Part shown: positions 39,243-52,300 of the stretch, one piece after another | How the letters are laid out: every line of letters starts with the position of its first letter | Position numbering within the stretch: position 1 is the first letter of the stretch | NCBI GenBank assembly: GCA_008921705.1 | Contig: VFFE01009189.1 | Location: 1,026,646-1,090,645 of the forward strand | DNA from: Burhinus oedicnemus | Lineage: Eukaryota; Chordata; Aves; Charadriiformes; Burhinidae | Direction: 5' to 3' | DNA length: 64,000 bases | Made by a program: the position numbers and the translations under genes | The notes under the pieces: model-generated | Databases searched by the model: none | Seen by the model: only the letters and a program-made list of their open reading frames with translations | What the model was told of the DNA's origin: nothing

Positions 39243-42023
39243 GAGTTACATAGCTCACCCAGGGGACCTGGTTCTCTGTTATTTACAAAAGGAGGTTCAG
39301 CTGATTAGACACCTTAGTTTTAATTTAACTAGATTAATTTCACCCTTCATTTCTGTGCTTTTCAGAAAAGGTTAAAATTATTCTGTTCTAATACATTGGG
39401 AGGCTGGGGGGTGTATGTCTGTATAAATCCATGCAGTCACGGAACTGAGAAACTAAGGTATGTTTGGACTATTTTCCTGTCAAGATATGACTCTTCTCCA
39501 CATCAGTATTGAATTTAAACAAACTGTATTATGTTAATTTATGAATTTAAAAGAGCATCTCAACAGATTATTTTAATTATTATAAGCCTTGACTATTTGT
39601 TTCAAATACCTAATATAGCACACATTGTCTCCCCTTTCCTGTGACTCCTGCCAGATCTTGTAACACAGCTTGGCATATGCATATCATCGTGTTCTCTTTA
39701 AGAAACTGCAAGGTGTTTATGGCTTTTCTTTAGACTTAGCGGACTACTCTGATGAAAGTCCTGGCAAGAAGCAATGCTGTCTTTAAGAGCAGAGTAGGAA
39801 AACAGTGCTCAGGCGGCTCCACAGAGTTCAAGGCTCTCTGCTGCACATGCTCTTTCCATGATGCCCATGGTCCATTTTCACAGTGTTTCCTTGATTCCCT
39901 GGTGGACCATAGAGAGAAATCTGAGCAATGCCAGCAGCCATGGGCTGCTGCTCATTTTAGTTCTCTTTTACCATTCTCTCCCCTCTCCAAAACTGATGTC
40001 CAACATATAATAAAACTCAATATATTCTGCAGGATCCAGAATAATGTATCCTATATTTATACTATGGTGATACTGCCATATCAGCTGAGATAACAGGTAT
40101 TTTATACATATAATTCATATAATTTTCTGAAAAGCTGAATTATAGTTTCCTTAAAACAAAAAACAAAATGAAGCCAGAATGTGTAGCAACATTACTAAGA
40201 TCAGCATCTTTTCCGTTGATCACTTTGAATTTTTCACACCAGAGATTTGATACATTTAACCAAAGAAAAGCTTAAAGCGAGTGACAAAAACAAGTCTCCA
40301 GACTTCCCATATGCTTTTAAACAGATGTGGAATGAAGGGGGAAAAAAATGAAAAAAGACTTTATAGACATTTTGAAGGATAGGTGACTTTACTTACTGTA
40401 ACAAGTCTCAGTGTGTTTCAAAAATGTGGAGCATCACGGAACATAAAGAAATAAATAGATCTTCAGCTAACAGCAGAGCAGGGAGGTTTTTAAAACATCA
40501 AGTTCATGTATGCAGAGCAAATTCTTCTACAACATTGTAGATTGAAAGGGATATAGATCAACAGGCACCTTTTTGATAAAATGTCTGCATTCCTCGAACA
40601 GTTTTATGGAATACACAAGATGATCTTTGGAAAATTATGGCATGCCACAGAGTACAAGGAAAGAGATTCTGCTGTAACAAACAGAGCAAAGCTGTGGCTA
40701 GAGATGGTGGAAAATATCCTTTGGTGATTTGTGGTGGCAACCAATGCAGTTTAAGGGTTTTCCATGTCTCACTATTGTTCATGTAGTTTGAGTATTAGGT
40801 CATAAAGAAGCTATCTTATGGATTTATGAAAAAATGACAATGCTGTTTTTGCTGATGACATTACCTGGCTCAGCTCTGTGTATTGATGGTAAACAAAAGA
40901 CGCACCAAATAGCAAGCAAATCAAAACAAAAGAGGTTGATGGTTTCATCAATGAAAGGAAGACAAAAATATGGTTATCAATGTCCCCAAAGGAGCATAAC
41001 TTCAGAAAGCAAAATATTAAAAAAATAAGTCAGTTTTCCTATCAAGAGCGTGGCCTTGCAATAAAAATAATGCTGTGGTAGACATCCAGCAATGATGACC
41101 AAATGCTGCTAACAGCCTTTATAACCTTGAAAAGATTTGGAAAAATAGCATGATGAGCATTGTCCCGAAAATGAGTTTTCAACACTGTCATCTTTTATGA
41201 AATAGTCATAAAGATTTTCAGTAGTGGTTAAGAAGAACTGTTAACTAATTCAAAAACTTTGATTAAAGGAGTTTATCAAAACTTGTTGGGAAGCTCATTA
41301 TACTCTCATTTCTAAGTAAAGAAACCAATGACCTGAATCAACCATGAGAAAATATGGGGATCGACATATTCAGGATAAATTTAAGAGTAATATGAATATG
41401 ACCTTTATGTCAAATGGTAACATGAACACCATTCAGGAGTAGAAGATGAATGAGAGCTAAGAAAACATTACAGAGAACAATAGGGAAAGAAAACCAGTCC
41501 ATCAACATGACACTTAAAATCTGAAGACCATCATAAAAATAATGAAGTAAATTGCAGAAACCAGGTCCAGTCCATGAACAGGATGGTGCAGAAAAATATA
41601 CAAGAGAAAAATTACTTTTCGTCACTGAAGATATTAGAGAAGGTTTTAACTGCTCAAGGACAGCTGAATAATCCCTTTAGGATTTATGATCAGTTTCTCA
41701 CTATTCACAGTTTAACTGTGCCTGTAGTCCTTCCCCAGTATGCTGATTATGCTTAAGAAATACCAATCAGCAAATTAGTTAAAAAAACCCCACTGTAATA
41801 TGACACTGTGAGGGGATACCAGGGATTCCTTCACAACCCCCTACCAGTCCCTATTTAATAACATAAATCTCAGTCAGATTTAAGAAGCAGTGTAAAGAGT
41901 AATGAAGAGACATTCTGAGTCAGCTTCTCCTCATTTGCTTTAGGGACTTTGATCCAGTATTATTAATGTCACTAGAAGTCTGTCCGCTAACATCTAGGAG
42001 CACAGCAAAAGGGTCTTACCTGC
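39243..42023. other. AT-rich noncoding stretch
   Basis: No recognised gene, RNA gene or repeat. The longest frame (39752-40093, 113 codons) has no familiar motif. Confidence 0.55.
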
Positions 42024-43144
42024 TGTGGTGGGTTGACCCTGGCGGGACACTAGGTGCCCACCAAAGCCACTCTATTGCTCCCCTCCTCAACTGGACAGGG
42101 GGTAGAAAATATAACAAAAGGCTGGTGGGTTGAGATAAGGACAGGGAGACGTCACTCACCAATCACCGTCATGGGTAAAACAAACTGAACTTGGGGAAAT
42201 CCGTTTAATTTATTACCAATCAAATCAGAGTAGGGTAATGAGAAACAAAACCAAATCTTAAAAACACCTTCCCACCACCCCTCCCTTCTTCCTGGGCTCA
42301 ACTTCATTCCCCATTTTCCCTACCTCCTCCCCCTGAGCAGTGCAGGGGGACAGGGAATGGGGGTTGTGGCCAGTTTATCACACATTGTCTCTGCTGCTCC
42401 TTCCTCCTCAGGGGGAGGACTCCTCACGCTCTTCCCCTGCTCCAGTGTGGGGTCCCTCCCACAGAATAAAGTTCTCAATGAACTTCTCCAACGTGAGTCC
42501 TTCCCATTCTTCATGAACTGCTCCAATGTGGGTCCCTGCCATGGGGTGCAGTCCTTCAGAAACAGACTGCTTCAGCATGGGTCCCCCACAGGGTCGCAAG
42601 TCCTGCCAGCCAACCTGCTCCAGCGTGGGCTCCTCTCTCCATGGGTCCACAGGTCCTGCCAGGACCCTGCTCCAATGCAGGCTTCCCATGGGGTCACAGC
42701 CTCCTGCACATCCACCTACTCTGGCATGGAGTTCTCCACAGGCTGTGGGTGGCTATCTGCTCCACCGTGGACCTCCGTCGGCTGCAGGGGGACAGCCTGC
42801 CTCACCATGGTCTTCATCATAGGCTTCAGGGGAATGTCTGCTTCGGCGCCTGGAGCACCTCCTCCCCCTCCTTCTTCACTGACCTCGGTATCTGCAGAGT
42901 TGTTGCTCTCAATCCACTTCTGGTTGCTGTTGTGCAGTTTTTTATTTTTCCCCTTCTTAACTGTGTTATCCCAGAAGCGCTACCACCATAGCTGATGGGC
43001 TCGGCCTTGGCCAGCAACGGGTCTGTCTTGGAGCCAGCTGGCACTTGCTGTATCAGACATGGGAGAAGCTTCTAGCACCTTCTCACAGAAGTCACCCCTG
43101 TAGCCCCCCCTGCTACCAAAACCTTGCCATGCAAACCCAATACA
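42024..43144 (-). mobile_element. Near-complete solo LTR of an endogenous retrovirus
   Basis: A 1121-bp element with ends tgtggtgggt and acccaataca. These form an imperfect inverted pair with the TG...CA termini of retroviral LTRs. In retroviral sense it runs on the minus strand, from 43144 to 42024. A polyadenylation signal AATAAA lies on that strand at 42214-42209. The middle holds 8 or 9 degenerate units of about 35-50 bp, each opening with a form of ctgctccagygtggg (near 42436, 42483, 42518, 42567, 42615, 42666, 42717, 42757 and 42840). No gag, pol or env sequence flanks it, so it is a solo LTR. Host flanks cctgc and cttgg agree at only three of five bases, so the target duplication has decayed or the ends are slightly off. 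The same family, more degraded, lies at 3965-4622. The open frames of up to 212 codons inside it reflect low stop density. Confidence 0.85.
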
Positions 43145-45429
43145 CTTGGAAAAACCACATTGGAACAAGAACCCATGGTCTATATTGAAGGATTCTTTTT
43201 TTGTTACAAAATGTAGCTATTCTTTTTATCCCATAGTTTTCTAATAAATATATTCAAAACATTGTCCATAGCTTATGTGTTACTATTTTGTATTTGTTTT
43301 TAATTTCAAGTAGTGTATTCAGTATTCTCTGTTTACTAAACATCAATATTTGCATAGTCATTCAGAGATACATGCTAAAGCCGTGGCCAATCAAGCCTGG
43401 CTAATGTTATACATCTATTTAAACCTGACCTTCAACTGTTCTCTCTGATCAAAATCGTTTCTTCACTGTTCTTCAGCTAATGGATTTTTAGCACCATATG
43501 TGAAGTGTGGAGTGTGGATCAGCATCTTTTACACTAACTCTTTCCAGAAGACAGAAGAAGGGAAAAATCTGACTAAAAATGCCTAAATTGATTCAGCTGT
43601 ACAAGCACAACCTATTCACTTGCACAGGAGAGTCTGAATGACGGAGCTAAGTTTAAACGTGGTAAACTGCCAACTTAATTGAAACTGATAAATATGCATA
43701 TGAAGGGCAACAGACATCCGGTTTATTATTTGTGGGTTTTGTTCCTGTAAATTCTGCTCAGTGAAAGCTGGCTAAATCTTTATGTTTTACTAGAGTGAGT
43801 CCCTTTTTCAGACTTTATTTTATTGAACTTCTTTATATTTGACACAAGTGGTTTGGGTGTTCCTTTAAGGGTCTTCCACCTGCTTTCTTCTAAGTCCCAC
43901 AGCCAGGTGTGGCAAAACACAGAGTCTGAGCATGAAGGGAATTCACTGTCAGATAGCTACATCTCTCTTCAGTATCTTTGAATCTAAGACTTTGAATTCT
44001 ACAATAAAATTCACATTAATTCATGCCTCCTTTTCACCTACTTTAATAGAAACATATCGATATGATATGATATAATGTCATACTAAGTAGAGGTACGCTT
44101 TCATTGCATTAGCTTTCACTTAAGTAACTAGAAACTTGTAAGAGATGTAACTTCATGTATTCATGTGGGAACCACTACTCTTTACACAGACTTTAACTCA
44201 TTTCTCTTTCCTGTGTATCTCTCCATACCCTTCCTTCCTGCTGCCCATCTTTTATGACTGCAGTTTAGTTTTAAACCTTAGTCTAGCAAATATTTCACAT
44301 GTTATTTCAAGCATTCAAATATTCTTCAACAGTTCAGTGGCAAAACTCGTGTGTACAGATACTACGTGTATACATGAATGATTGGTGGTTTGCATTGTTA
44401 GGGCCACTGACTAAGGGAACTTGAGCACAATTCCTGGCCAACAAGTAAACACAAAGGCAAATGGATGTGGACAGTTAATGATTAACTATTACTGGTTGTT
44501 GAAAAAAGCCTGTTTTAAATGTGATTTCATGGGCTTGGGGTCCTCTGTGAAATTCAGTCTTTCATTCTGACTACTGCTAAAACCTCTTTTTTCTTATATG
44601 TCTTTTGGCATAGAGCACCTTGCATTCATTTTGTTTGTTTCTATGTCAAGGTGTATGCCAAACCTTTCATTCAAAAGTATATGCCCAAAGGAATTTGCAG
44701 TCTTGCAAAACTCTCATGAAAATTTACAGTACGAACCAAAGACCCTAGAATCAAGGCACATAGAAATCATGTTTATTAACACACTGATCCCAGATAATGA
44801 AAAATCTGATAAATCACAGAGTTTAAGGACAAAGGGGGCTATTATGATAATCTTTTCTGATGTCCTGCATTGCACAGACTATAACTTTTCACCCAGTAAT
44901 TCCTGGTCTCTGGATGAGCTACAGCTCTTCTTCTAAAAAGACAAACAGCTTTAGTTTAAACTTCAGTGACAGATACTCTGTCTGTACCCCTTGTAGTAGT
45001 TCTAGCAGTTAATCACACTGATTGTTTCATAGATATGGTTGGTTTCTGGACTGAACTTGCCTAACATTCTCTGTCAGCCTTTGGATGTCAGTATGACTTT
45101 GCTGTATCAGATAGCTCTCTGCTATCAGAATTCTTTCCTCGGTACTACTGTCACCATTTCATGATCACTAAATCTCCCCTTTGATAAATTAAATAGAGAG
45201 AGATGCCTAGTCCTTCAAAGATTTCTAAGACTTTAATTTTTTTTTCCATTTCTGTTCTGAACTCCTTCAACAGGGCTGTTGAAGCATTGACTTAGTCGGT
45301 TTACTTGGTCCAGTAATTGGCCTAGTAACTCTGTACCTAACCTCCTCCTTCTATGCCAGCTATTACCTCAGCCACAGCTGGGGAAAGTGCTTTCCGGAGA
45401 ACACAGGACCATCCTGCCAGTATGACCTA
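43145..45429. other. AT-rich noncoding stretch
   Basis: No recognised gene or repeat. A short gatat run lies near 44059-44083. The 112-codon frame at 44598-44936 shows no known domain. Confidence 0.55.
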
Positions 45430-45660
45430 TGTTCCTGGTTCTTAGGCATATGGACTTACATTTGGCTTTAAATGAGAAAAGCACATCAAGGGACTCTCAG
45501 GAACCAATTTTTACACGTGATTATTCCTTTTCTCCTGACCACTTTCACTCATCTGCACATTTTATTACAGTTTTATGTCTGTTTCAAATAAAGCACTTGA
45601 TTAGTACTGGGCCAAAGAGAGATTCCTCCAGACCTCCCAATTACCATCCAGACTTTAACA
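45430..45660 (-). mobile_element. Ancient CR1/L3-like LINE fragment
   Basis: The plus strand has tggacttacatttggcttta, then tttcactcatctgcacattt near 45544, then gattagtactgggccaaaga near 45599 and gattcctccagacctccc. In reverse these correspond to the region around and after the catalytic box in old CR1/L3 elements. The similarity is weak and boundaries are soft. Confidence 0.45.
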
Positions 45661-47277
45661 GCTGAAGATGTCCACATTCTCCACCAACTGTTACGTACAA
45701 ATTAAAGCTTAGGTCACTAGTATTCTCTATGAATTTCTGTGTTCGGATTTAGCAGCCAGTCTTCAAGGATAAGGGTACCAGACCAAACACTTCATGCAAT
45801 TTATGTAGGCTACAGTAATAAACTTTAGACACGAAGGCAAGAATTTACTGTTAGGTTAATTCATATGCAAACAATCTTATCAAATAATTATTTGTCCAGT
45901 TGTAATGACAGTAAAACTTACTGCCCAAATTATCTGATTATCGTGTTTCTTTCTCAATAATAATTTGGCCAAAACTGATACAGGCACGCTTTCTGCTGTC
46001 TCCCATTTCTCTGATACTATGCTTACCCTTCCACTTCCTTAGTAGATCATAAGCTTGATAAAAGGTTTTCCTCAAGAACTGGAGTGGGGGTGAGTCCTCT
46101 GTGACCCAAGTTCTTACCTCATTCTTTGAAGGCATGTGATATTGATGTTTTCTTCATCTTAGCTCTTGAGTCTGCTTTGGGTCATTTTTATAATTTTGCA
46201 AAAATCACCTGAACTTGTTCTTTTCCCATTGATTGTCCCTATGTCCAGTTTTGCCCAGTTTTCAGGTTGCATTCCTTTAATGTCCAGTGAGCGATCAATC
46301 ATTTGTGATTTGCGTTTAGAGCTCTGTGGCCTTTAGTATCATTCTGTGCTTATACCTTCAAGGCCTTATGTTCTTGTGTTTTGAGGGCCTGTTGCAATCC
46401 TCTGCTTTTTTTCAGCAACCTCCAGGCTGCTCTCAGTTAATCCAACTAGTGTTTTATGAACTCAGTATAGTAATACACACATCCTTGTCCTAGGGCCATT
46501 AATAGAACATTTTACAGAAGCAGCAATGGTGCTGCTCTGGTAAGTACTCTGCTCTGGTAACTACTGACCACCAGTATCAACCAGATACAGTAATAATACT
46601 GGTATATTTTTTAAAGCTGCTTTATGATACAACCCACAGCTAGAGTTGAGTCCTCTTTTTTTCTTTTTCTTTTTCTTTGTTTTCTTTTTCTTTTAAATCA
46701 AGTTCAATTATTCTTATGCCTACCTACTCAAATAAGAAAATGAAGAAACAAACCAACCAAAACAATCCTTCTCTGAGCAAACTATTCTCTAGTTAGAAAG
46801 TAAGAAAACTTCTCTTGGTATATATACTCTGCCTTTCACAGACAGGCACAACCTTGCTGTGGCAACATTCGCAGTCAGATGAATCAGACTCTGGTCTGAT
46901 AGGAAAATTAAGTAGCTTTGCTTGGTGTAGCGCTATATGCATTACCTAATAAGCTGTCAGCAGGTTCTACCAGTTTGAATGCTAACCTTACTAAGATTAC
47001 CTACTAAGGTGGCTGCATAGTTTTGGGGTCAGAGGTGGCTTATATCTACCTGGCTTGGGGTATGGGGAGTGAATAACAAATGCATGGCTGTGTTTGTTGC
47101 AAAAAAACACTGAAAAGTATTTAGGCACAAAAATATTTAGACACAAAAGTATTTAGAGCAACAGTTTTCATAGGGGAACATAGGCCCTGAGGGGCATTGG
47201 GATGACTTTTAATAGGTTCATAAAACACCAAGAAAAAACAAGTATTTTGTCAGTAACCTTAAAAACCTTGATAAAGG
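45661..47277. other. Noncoding stretch with small tandem repeats
   Basis: No gene recognised. It contains a 17-bp direct duplication at 46532-46565 (ctgctctggtaagtact twice, one mismatch), a pyrimidine tract of TTTTTC-like units at 46651-46694, and three copies of a 16-17-bp unit (aaaagtatttaggcac-like) at 47112-47160. Confidence 0.6.
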
Positions 47278-47337
47278 GTATTGGATCAGATGATCTCCAG
47301 AAATCCCTTCCAACCTCAACCGTTCTGTGATTCTGAA
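47278..47337 (+). mobile_element. CR1 LINE, extreme 3' end
   Basis: About 60 bp ending in the CR1 terminus: ggatcagatgatctccagaa, cccttccaacctcaacc, then gttctgtgattctg. Only the tail of the element is recognisable; sequence upstream may be a decayed continuation. Confidence 0.85.
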
Positions 47338-48929
47338 ATTTTTCGTATGGGATCCAACACTTTCTTTTAAGGGAAGAATCACTGGTATGGTTTTGTTGGA
47401 TTCTTTGGGATTTAGAGAGAAGAAAGGATCCGGAAGTTTAGGAAAAAAAAAGCAAAAACCTTGTTTGAAAAGCATTGATCTACAATATGTGACAAAATCT
47501 GAAGTAGCTACTGAGCTGAAGTCTGTTGGTTTGCTCTAGATTTACATCTACGCAACTCCAAGAAGCATTTTGCTGCAAGCAACTTGCTCAAAGAAATTGA
47601 CTGTTAGAAAATTTTTTAATGAGGTAATTATAAAATAATCAGACACATCAACTAGCAAATCACTTTTGAAACACAAGTTAGATCAAAATGTTACTTGTAT
47701 TTTATGTATTTCTGAGTTCCACACAACAGTGGTAGGCTTATTAGATTCCAAACATAAGCATCACAACAAATACATATTGTCACAAACCTGTAGTTTAGGC
47801 CAGATATTTTTGGTATCAATTCAGTTCTTTAGATGCAGAAGAGTCAACTTTCCAGTTAGTCAGTTGCAGACATCACATTTTGATGACATAACAGTCACCT
47901 TAAGTCATTCATCTGAAAATCTGCATTCTTCATAGTAATATTTCTTCAGACTACCTGACAAAATTTTCTTGGCATAAAGGTTCATTGCAGGTAATGAAGT
48001 AAATTCAATCCTACAGACTTGTAATTGCTCTAGCACTATTTCTCCCTGAAAATGACTGAAGAAAACTAGTGAGCTTTTTAAGTTCCTGCTAACTATTGGA
48101 TTGTTCGGTGGGCTCTATGTCAGGCTGCTCAGAAAGGAAAAAAATTATACAAGGTAGGTTGATACACTACCTGTTGCACTTGTCCTTATGCAGACTCAAA
48201 ATATGTATATGATGGTAACACTGACAGTCTGAGATTGAATTGTCTATTACAGGCTGGCTTTATCACAACATAATGCTTTCATGGCTAAGACAGAAAGACT
48301 TCTGGTGAGTGTTACACTCCAGTAAGACCCCTAAACCCACTCTTGGTATACGTCTACACAGGTCAATGGGTCTAATTCTTTACCAAAATGTTACAATCCC
48401 CACCAAAGTCAATGCAAAATGAAAATAGCAAGGAAATTTACCTTGTATGCATATAATTGAATTTGGTGTGTTATCTCAGGTAAAAAACTGTCTTGCAGCT
48501 AGATGTCTAGTGGTAATTTCTGAAAAACTGATATTGCAGCACATATATGTAGTATACATACATTAAGTGTCCAACAGCACTGAACAGAGAGCATGAAATA
48601 TTTCTACCAAACACAGTGAATTAAACCTTTATATCTAGAAAAGCTTTTGTTTTTTTGTTTGATTGGTTGGTTGGGTTTTTTTGCTTTTCTTAAGAAAGGA
48701 TATCTTTGCTTTGGTAGCTACCTGTTGGTGAAGACCAAAATTAAATTGCAGTCTCCATAAGCTCATAATAAATTAGTACAAATTGTAAAGAATCTTTAAA
48801 TGAGTTTGTGAAAGATGAAATTCACAGGAATTCACACACTGCATCCAAATTTGCCTTCCAGATGATCAAAAATCATTTGCAAAGAAAAAGATGGGTTTGA
48901 TAGGGAGCTGATAGGGATTTGCAGAGACC
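47338..48929. other. AT-rich noncoding stretch
   Basis: No gene recognised. A T-rich tract with GGTT units lies at 48644-48693. Confidence 0.55.
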
Positions 48930-49330
48930 GTGATTCAATCTCCAAGTCTGTCACAGCTTTGCTATGTGATTTGCTTGATGCACTTGCTGAGTGCACCCAG
49001 ATGCAATTCATTGGGCTAAACCTAGCTGCTCAGAAGCATAGTTCTTAACAGAGATAAGACATTAAGCTGCCTTTATAGTCAGTGGAGAGAAAAATACATT
49101 TTTAAGGTGTGATTTATCTGCCCTTTAGATACTTAGTTGATGTTGAGGAGAATTACAGCTTGGAAGTGCCTGTTTTTCAATCCTGATTTAAAAGAGACCC
49201 TAAAGTCATTAGCTTACACGTAGCTATGTACAGCATGGACAGCTACAGCTGCTCAGATGAGTCCTGCTGCTTGTGTATTTGTGCCTTAGCTTTTGCATAT
49301 AAATTGGGGATAAATATCTTTCCTTTTTAC
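48930..49330 (+). repeat. Possible MIR-like SINE remnants
   Basis: Two short pieces resemble the halves of an ancient MIR element. One, at about 48930-48995, has gattcaatctccaagtctgt followed by cacagctttgctatgtga. The other, at about 49277-49330, has tgccttagcttttgcat and aaattggggataaatatctt. The roughly 280 bp between them are not accounted for by a normal MIR, so either a later insertion separates them or they are independent pieces. Confidence 0.35.
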
Positions 49331-52300
49331 AGTTGTTTGCTTTTTAAGTCTGTAGAGACCATATGTTCCCAAGGTAAGGTCTTCTTTCATTTTATATACA
49401 AATGAGGTTTCAACTCGGAACAATTCAACCACTACATTGGTATGAACATATTCACATTTTTAAGAAATAAATCACTAAATGAATTTTAATAAATTATTTT
49501 CCTGACCCCAACTGGGGTTTCTTTTTTTGCTGATCGTAACATAGTTTCTCTTTAATGGCACAAGTGTCTGCAAGTTGTCAGAGCATCTCAATGTCAAGAT
49601 ATGCTTGAATATATGAAACTTAATTCAGAAAATTCATAGCCTTAACACTGATCCTGTTTTGCCTATTTCATCAACTAAAAAGCCATCTTAAAACAAAAAA
49701 TAATAATTTTTAATCATTTCACCCTCCTCTAGAAAGCAGGTACTGCATTTCACTATAAGGTCCTGTTACTACTGTAAAATAATCGTGCAAATTGACGCTA
49801 AGAAAGACAAAGTGCCTGAGTGATTTTGGACTTTGTATAATTTGTTGAGAAAGCGTCTCCTCTTGATTAATACTTTCAAAAAGCAGAAGAGTGAGGACAT
49901 CATAGAGTCATAGAATGTTTTAGCTCTCCAGTAGCCAGAGAAGTGAATTTGGACATGAAAATCTTCCTGGATTTCAGTAATTCGGAGGATTTAATTTCTT
50001 GTTAGTTTTGGTTTTGTAAATTCTGATATTGCTTAGTCACTGGCATTTGAAAAATAATGTTAATGGATAGAAAAGGATTAAAGCAAGCTAGATGTAAATC
50101 CCACTAGGTTTAATTTTTCAGTTATTCAACCTAATGAGAACCTCTAAGTGTTTTCCAAAAGGTAGATGGGTGCGTAAGTAACATACAAATCAAAGAGCAG
50201 GTAAAAGCTAAGATTTCACCCTGTACAACAGCACAACTGAAAATGAGCTACCAGGCTAGCATGTGGTGCTGGAAAATCATCTGGCTTGCTGTGAACGAGG
50301 GCTTAACACTGCAAAGTTAAAATCTCTAAGTGACTCTTAGATGAGGGGGCCTAACTGTAGCTGACTAACTTATGTGTTGAACAGGCTGGCTTGGCGCTAA
50401 AGAAAAAATTGCAGAAGGGTGTCCTCCCACCAGAAAATATGAGTAACTGCTCTGATGCTTTAGGATGACTACATGAGAGAAGTCATATGCCACACTGACA
50501 GTTTTTATTTTGCTCTTTGAGGGATGTTTTCATATATGAACAAGTTTTCTGATAGTATCTTCTTTATAATAAACATCTCTGTAATATCACCCAGTAAAAG
50601 GCCTGAAATGTCAGATGGAATGAAGCAGAAGTGAAAAAATACCGGCTAATTGCAATTAGGCAAAATATTTGTTCTAACATTTCAGGAACAATACTTTTTT
50701 TAAAAAACAATGTTATATTAAATTATTTTGATCATATTTTAATAATTCAAAATATTGCAACTTTAGTCATAATTAATTACATATGGCCTGTATCCAGGGT
50801 TCCCACACATACTCAGTAGGTCTGGATATCGGAAAATTCCTGCCATGCAACGATACGGACACCAGCAAGAGATGTTTCACAGCTGCCAAACTAAGAAATT
50901 AATTCATTTTTTTTTAATTCTGTGGTTCATCCATGTATCCCATGAAAATTCTACCTCTCCAGGTAGAGTCACACTGAAATATAAAAGCTGAGACATTTTA
51001 ACTAAAATAACACCTTTTTTCAACCCAAAAAAACCTCCAAAACCTTGAGCTGAAAAAAAAATTATTTTTAAGACAAAATTGAATATCTATTTCTCAATTC
51101 ATTTTTATGTTTTAAATTATATGTTACTTTTTGTTTTAAATTTCTACAAAACAAAAACTGTATATAAATGTTATAAAGCCATTAATTTTCAATTGTAGAC
51201 ATGAAAAGCTTCAAATTTTCCAAACTTCTTTCCTTTATCTGAAAGTACTTGGCAAATTTGAGCTACCTTTAAAAATAATTTCATCTCTTCTCTGCAACAA
51301 GCTTTCTTTCTCCATAGCTGCAACATGTTTTACAGCTATTTATTTAAAAACGTTTACAGACCTACAAATTTTCACCATATAAATACCAGAAATAAATTAA
51401 ATCATAGTCCCTTCTTGACATATTCATCAATATTTATTCCTTAATTTATATCTCAACTGAATTTCTGTCCTAATTGTAACCAAGCAAATAATAAGATTCT
51501 TTTATCAGGCCAGTATGTCACTGTAGCTGAACTGTTTTGAAGATTTGCTCTTTTCATAAGCTTTCTAACACTTGTCTCATACTTCACCTGGACTGCACTG
51601 AGCTGATACATATAGCTGTTTTATTACCTGCTAAGTATTTTGATTACAGATTCTAATCTTTAAAATAAAGTAATCTCTCCTGATACCTTCTAGCCATAGT
51701 CTCCTAGCAACAAAGCTTCCCCTTACTTCCCTTGATTCTGAATGCAGAATAATTTATGGATACTTAGGCGTTTTTGTTTTATTTCAAGCAGTCTGACTTT
51801 TTCTCAGGAAAGGCTTTATTTCCTTAAAATGCTATAAATCAGTGCAAGATCACAAATGGCAATTTTCAACATCTTTCGTTAAGAAAAACAGCACCTTAAC
51901 ACACTTGCAATCTTATTTGAATTCATTTGGGTCACACACACTTTAAACTTTTATTCTCTGTATATAAGGCTGGCAGAATTAGATAGCAAATGAAGTTCCC
52001 TTCTTAAAAGTGTAAGAGGAGTTTGTAGTTGGCAGAATAGTAGCTTTCTCAAACCTAACTTCCCTTCTCCTTTGAAATACAGAAAACAGCTTGCCTTTAT
52101 TCATTAAAGATTTTGTCATATAAGACACCCTAAAATAGCAAACCTTTATGGATAAAATCTTATTCACTATTCATCATCAAAGATTTGGTTGAAGATTTGA
52201 CTTCTTTACTCTGTGAAGCAAAGTCTTACATGCAAAACTTGCAAAGTTCACAAGCTGTTTTCTTCCTGTCCTGTGGCCTTGGCAGAGCTGTGTGAAGCCA

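Noticed and set aside
42357..42995. 212-codon open frame, the longest in the window
   Set aside because: It lies inside the solo LTR, antisense to the retroviral direction, in GC-rich tandem sequence with few stops. LTRs of this kind do not encode such a protein.
49900..49920. CR1 terminal octamer-like sequence
   Set aside because: Only about 16 bases match and no CR1 3'-UTR follows, so chance is likely.
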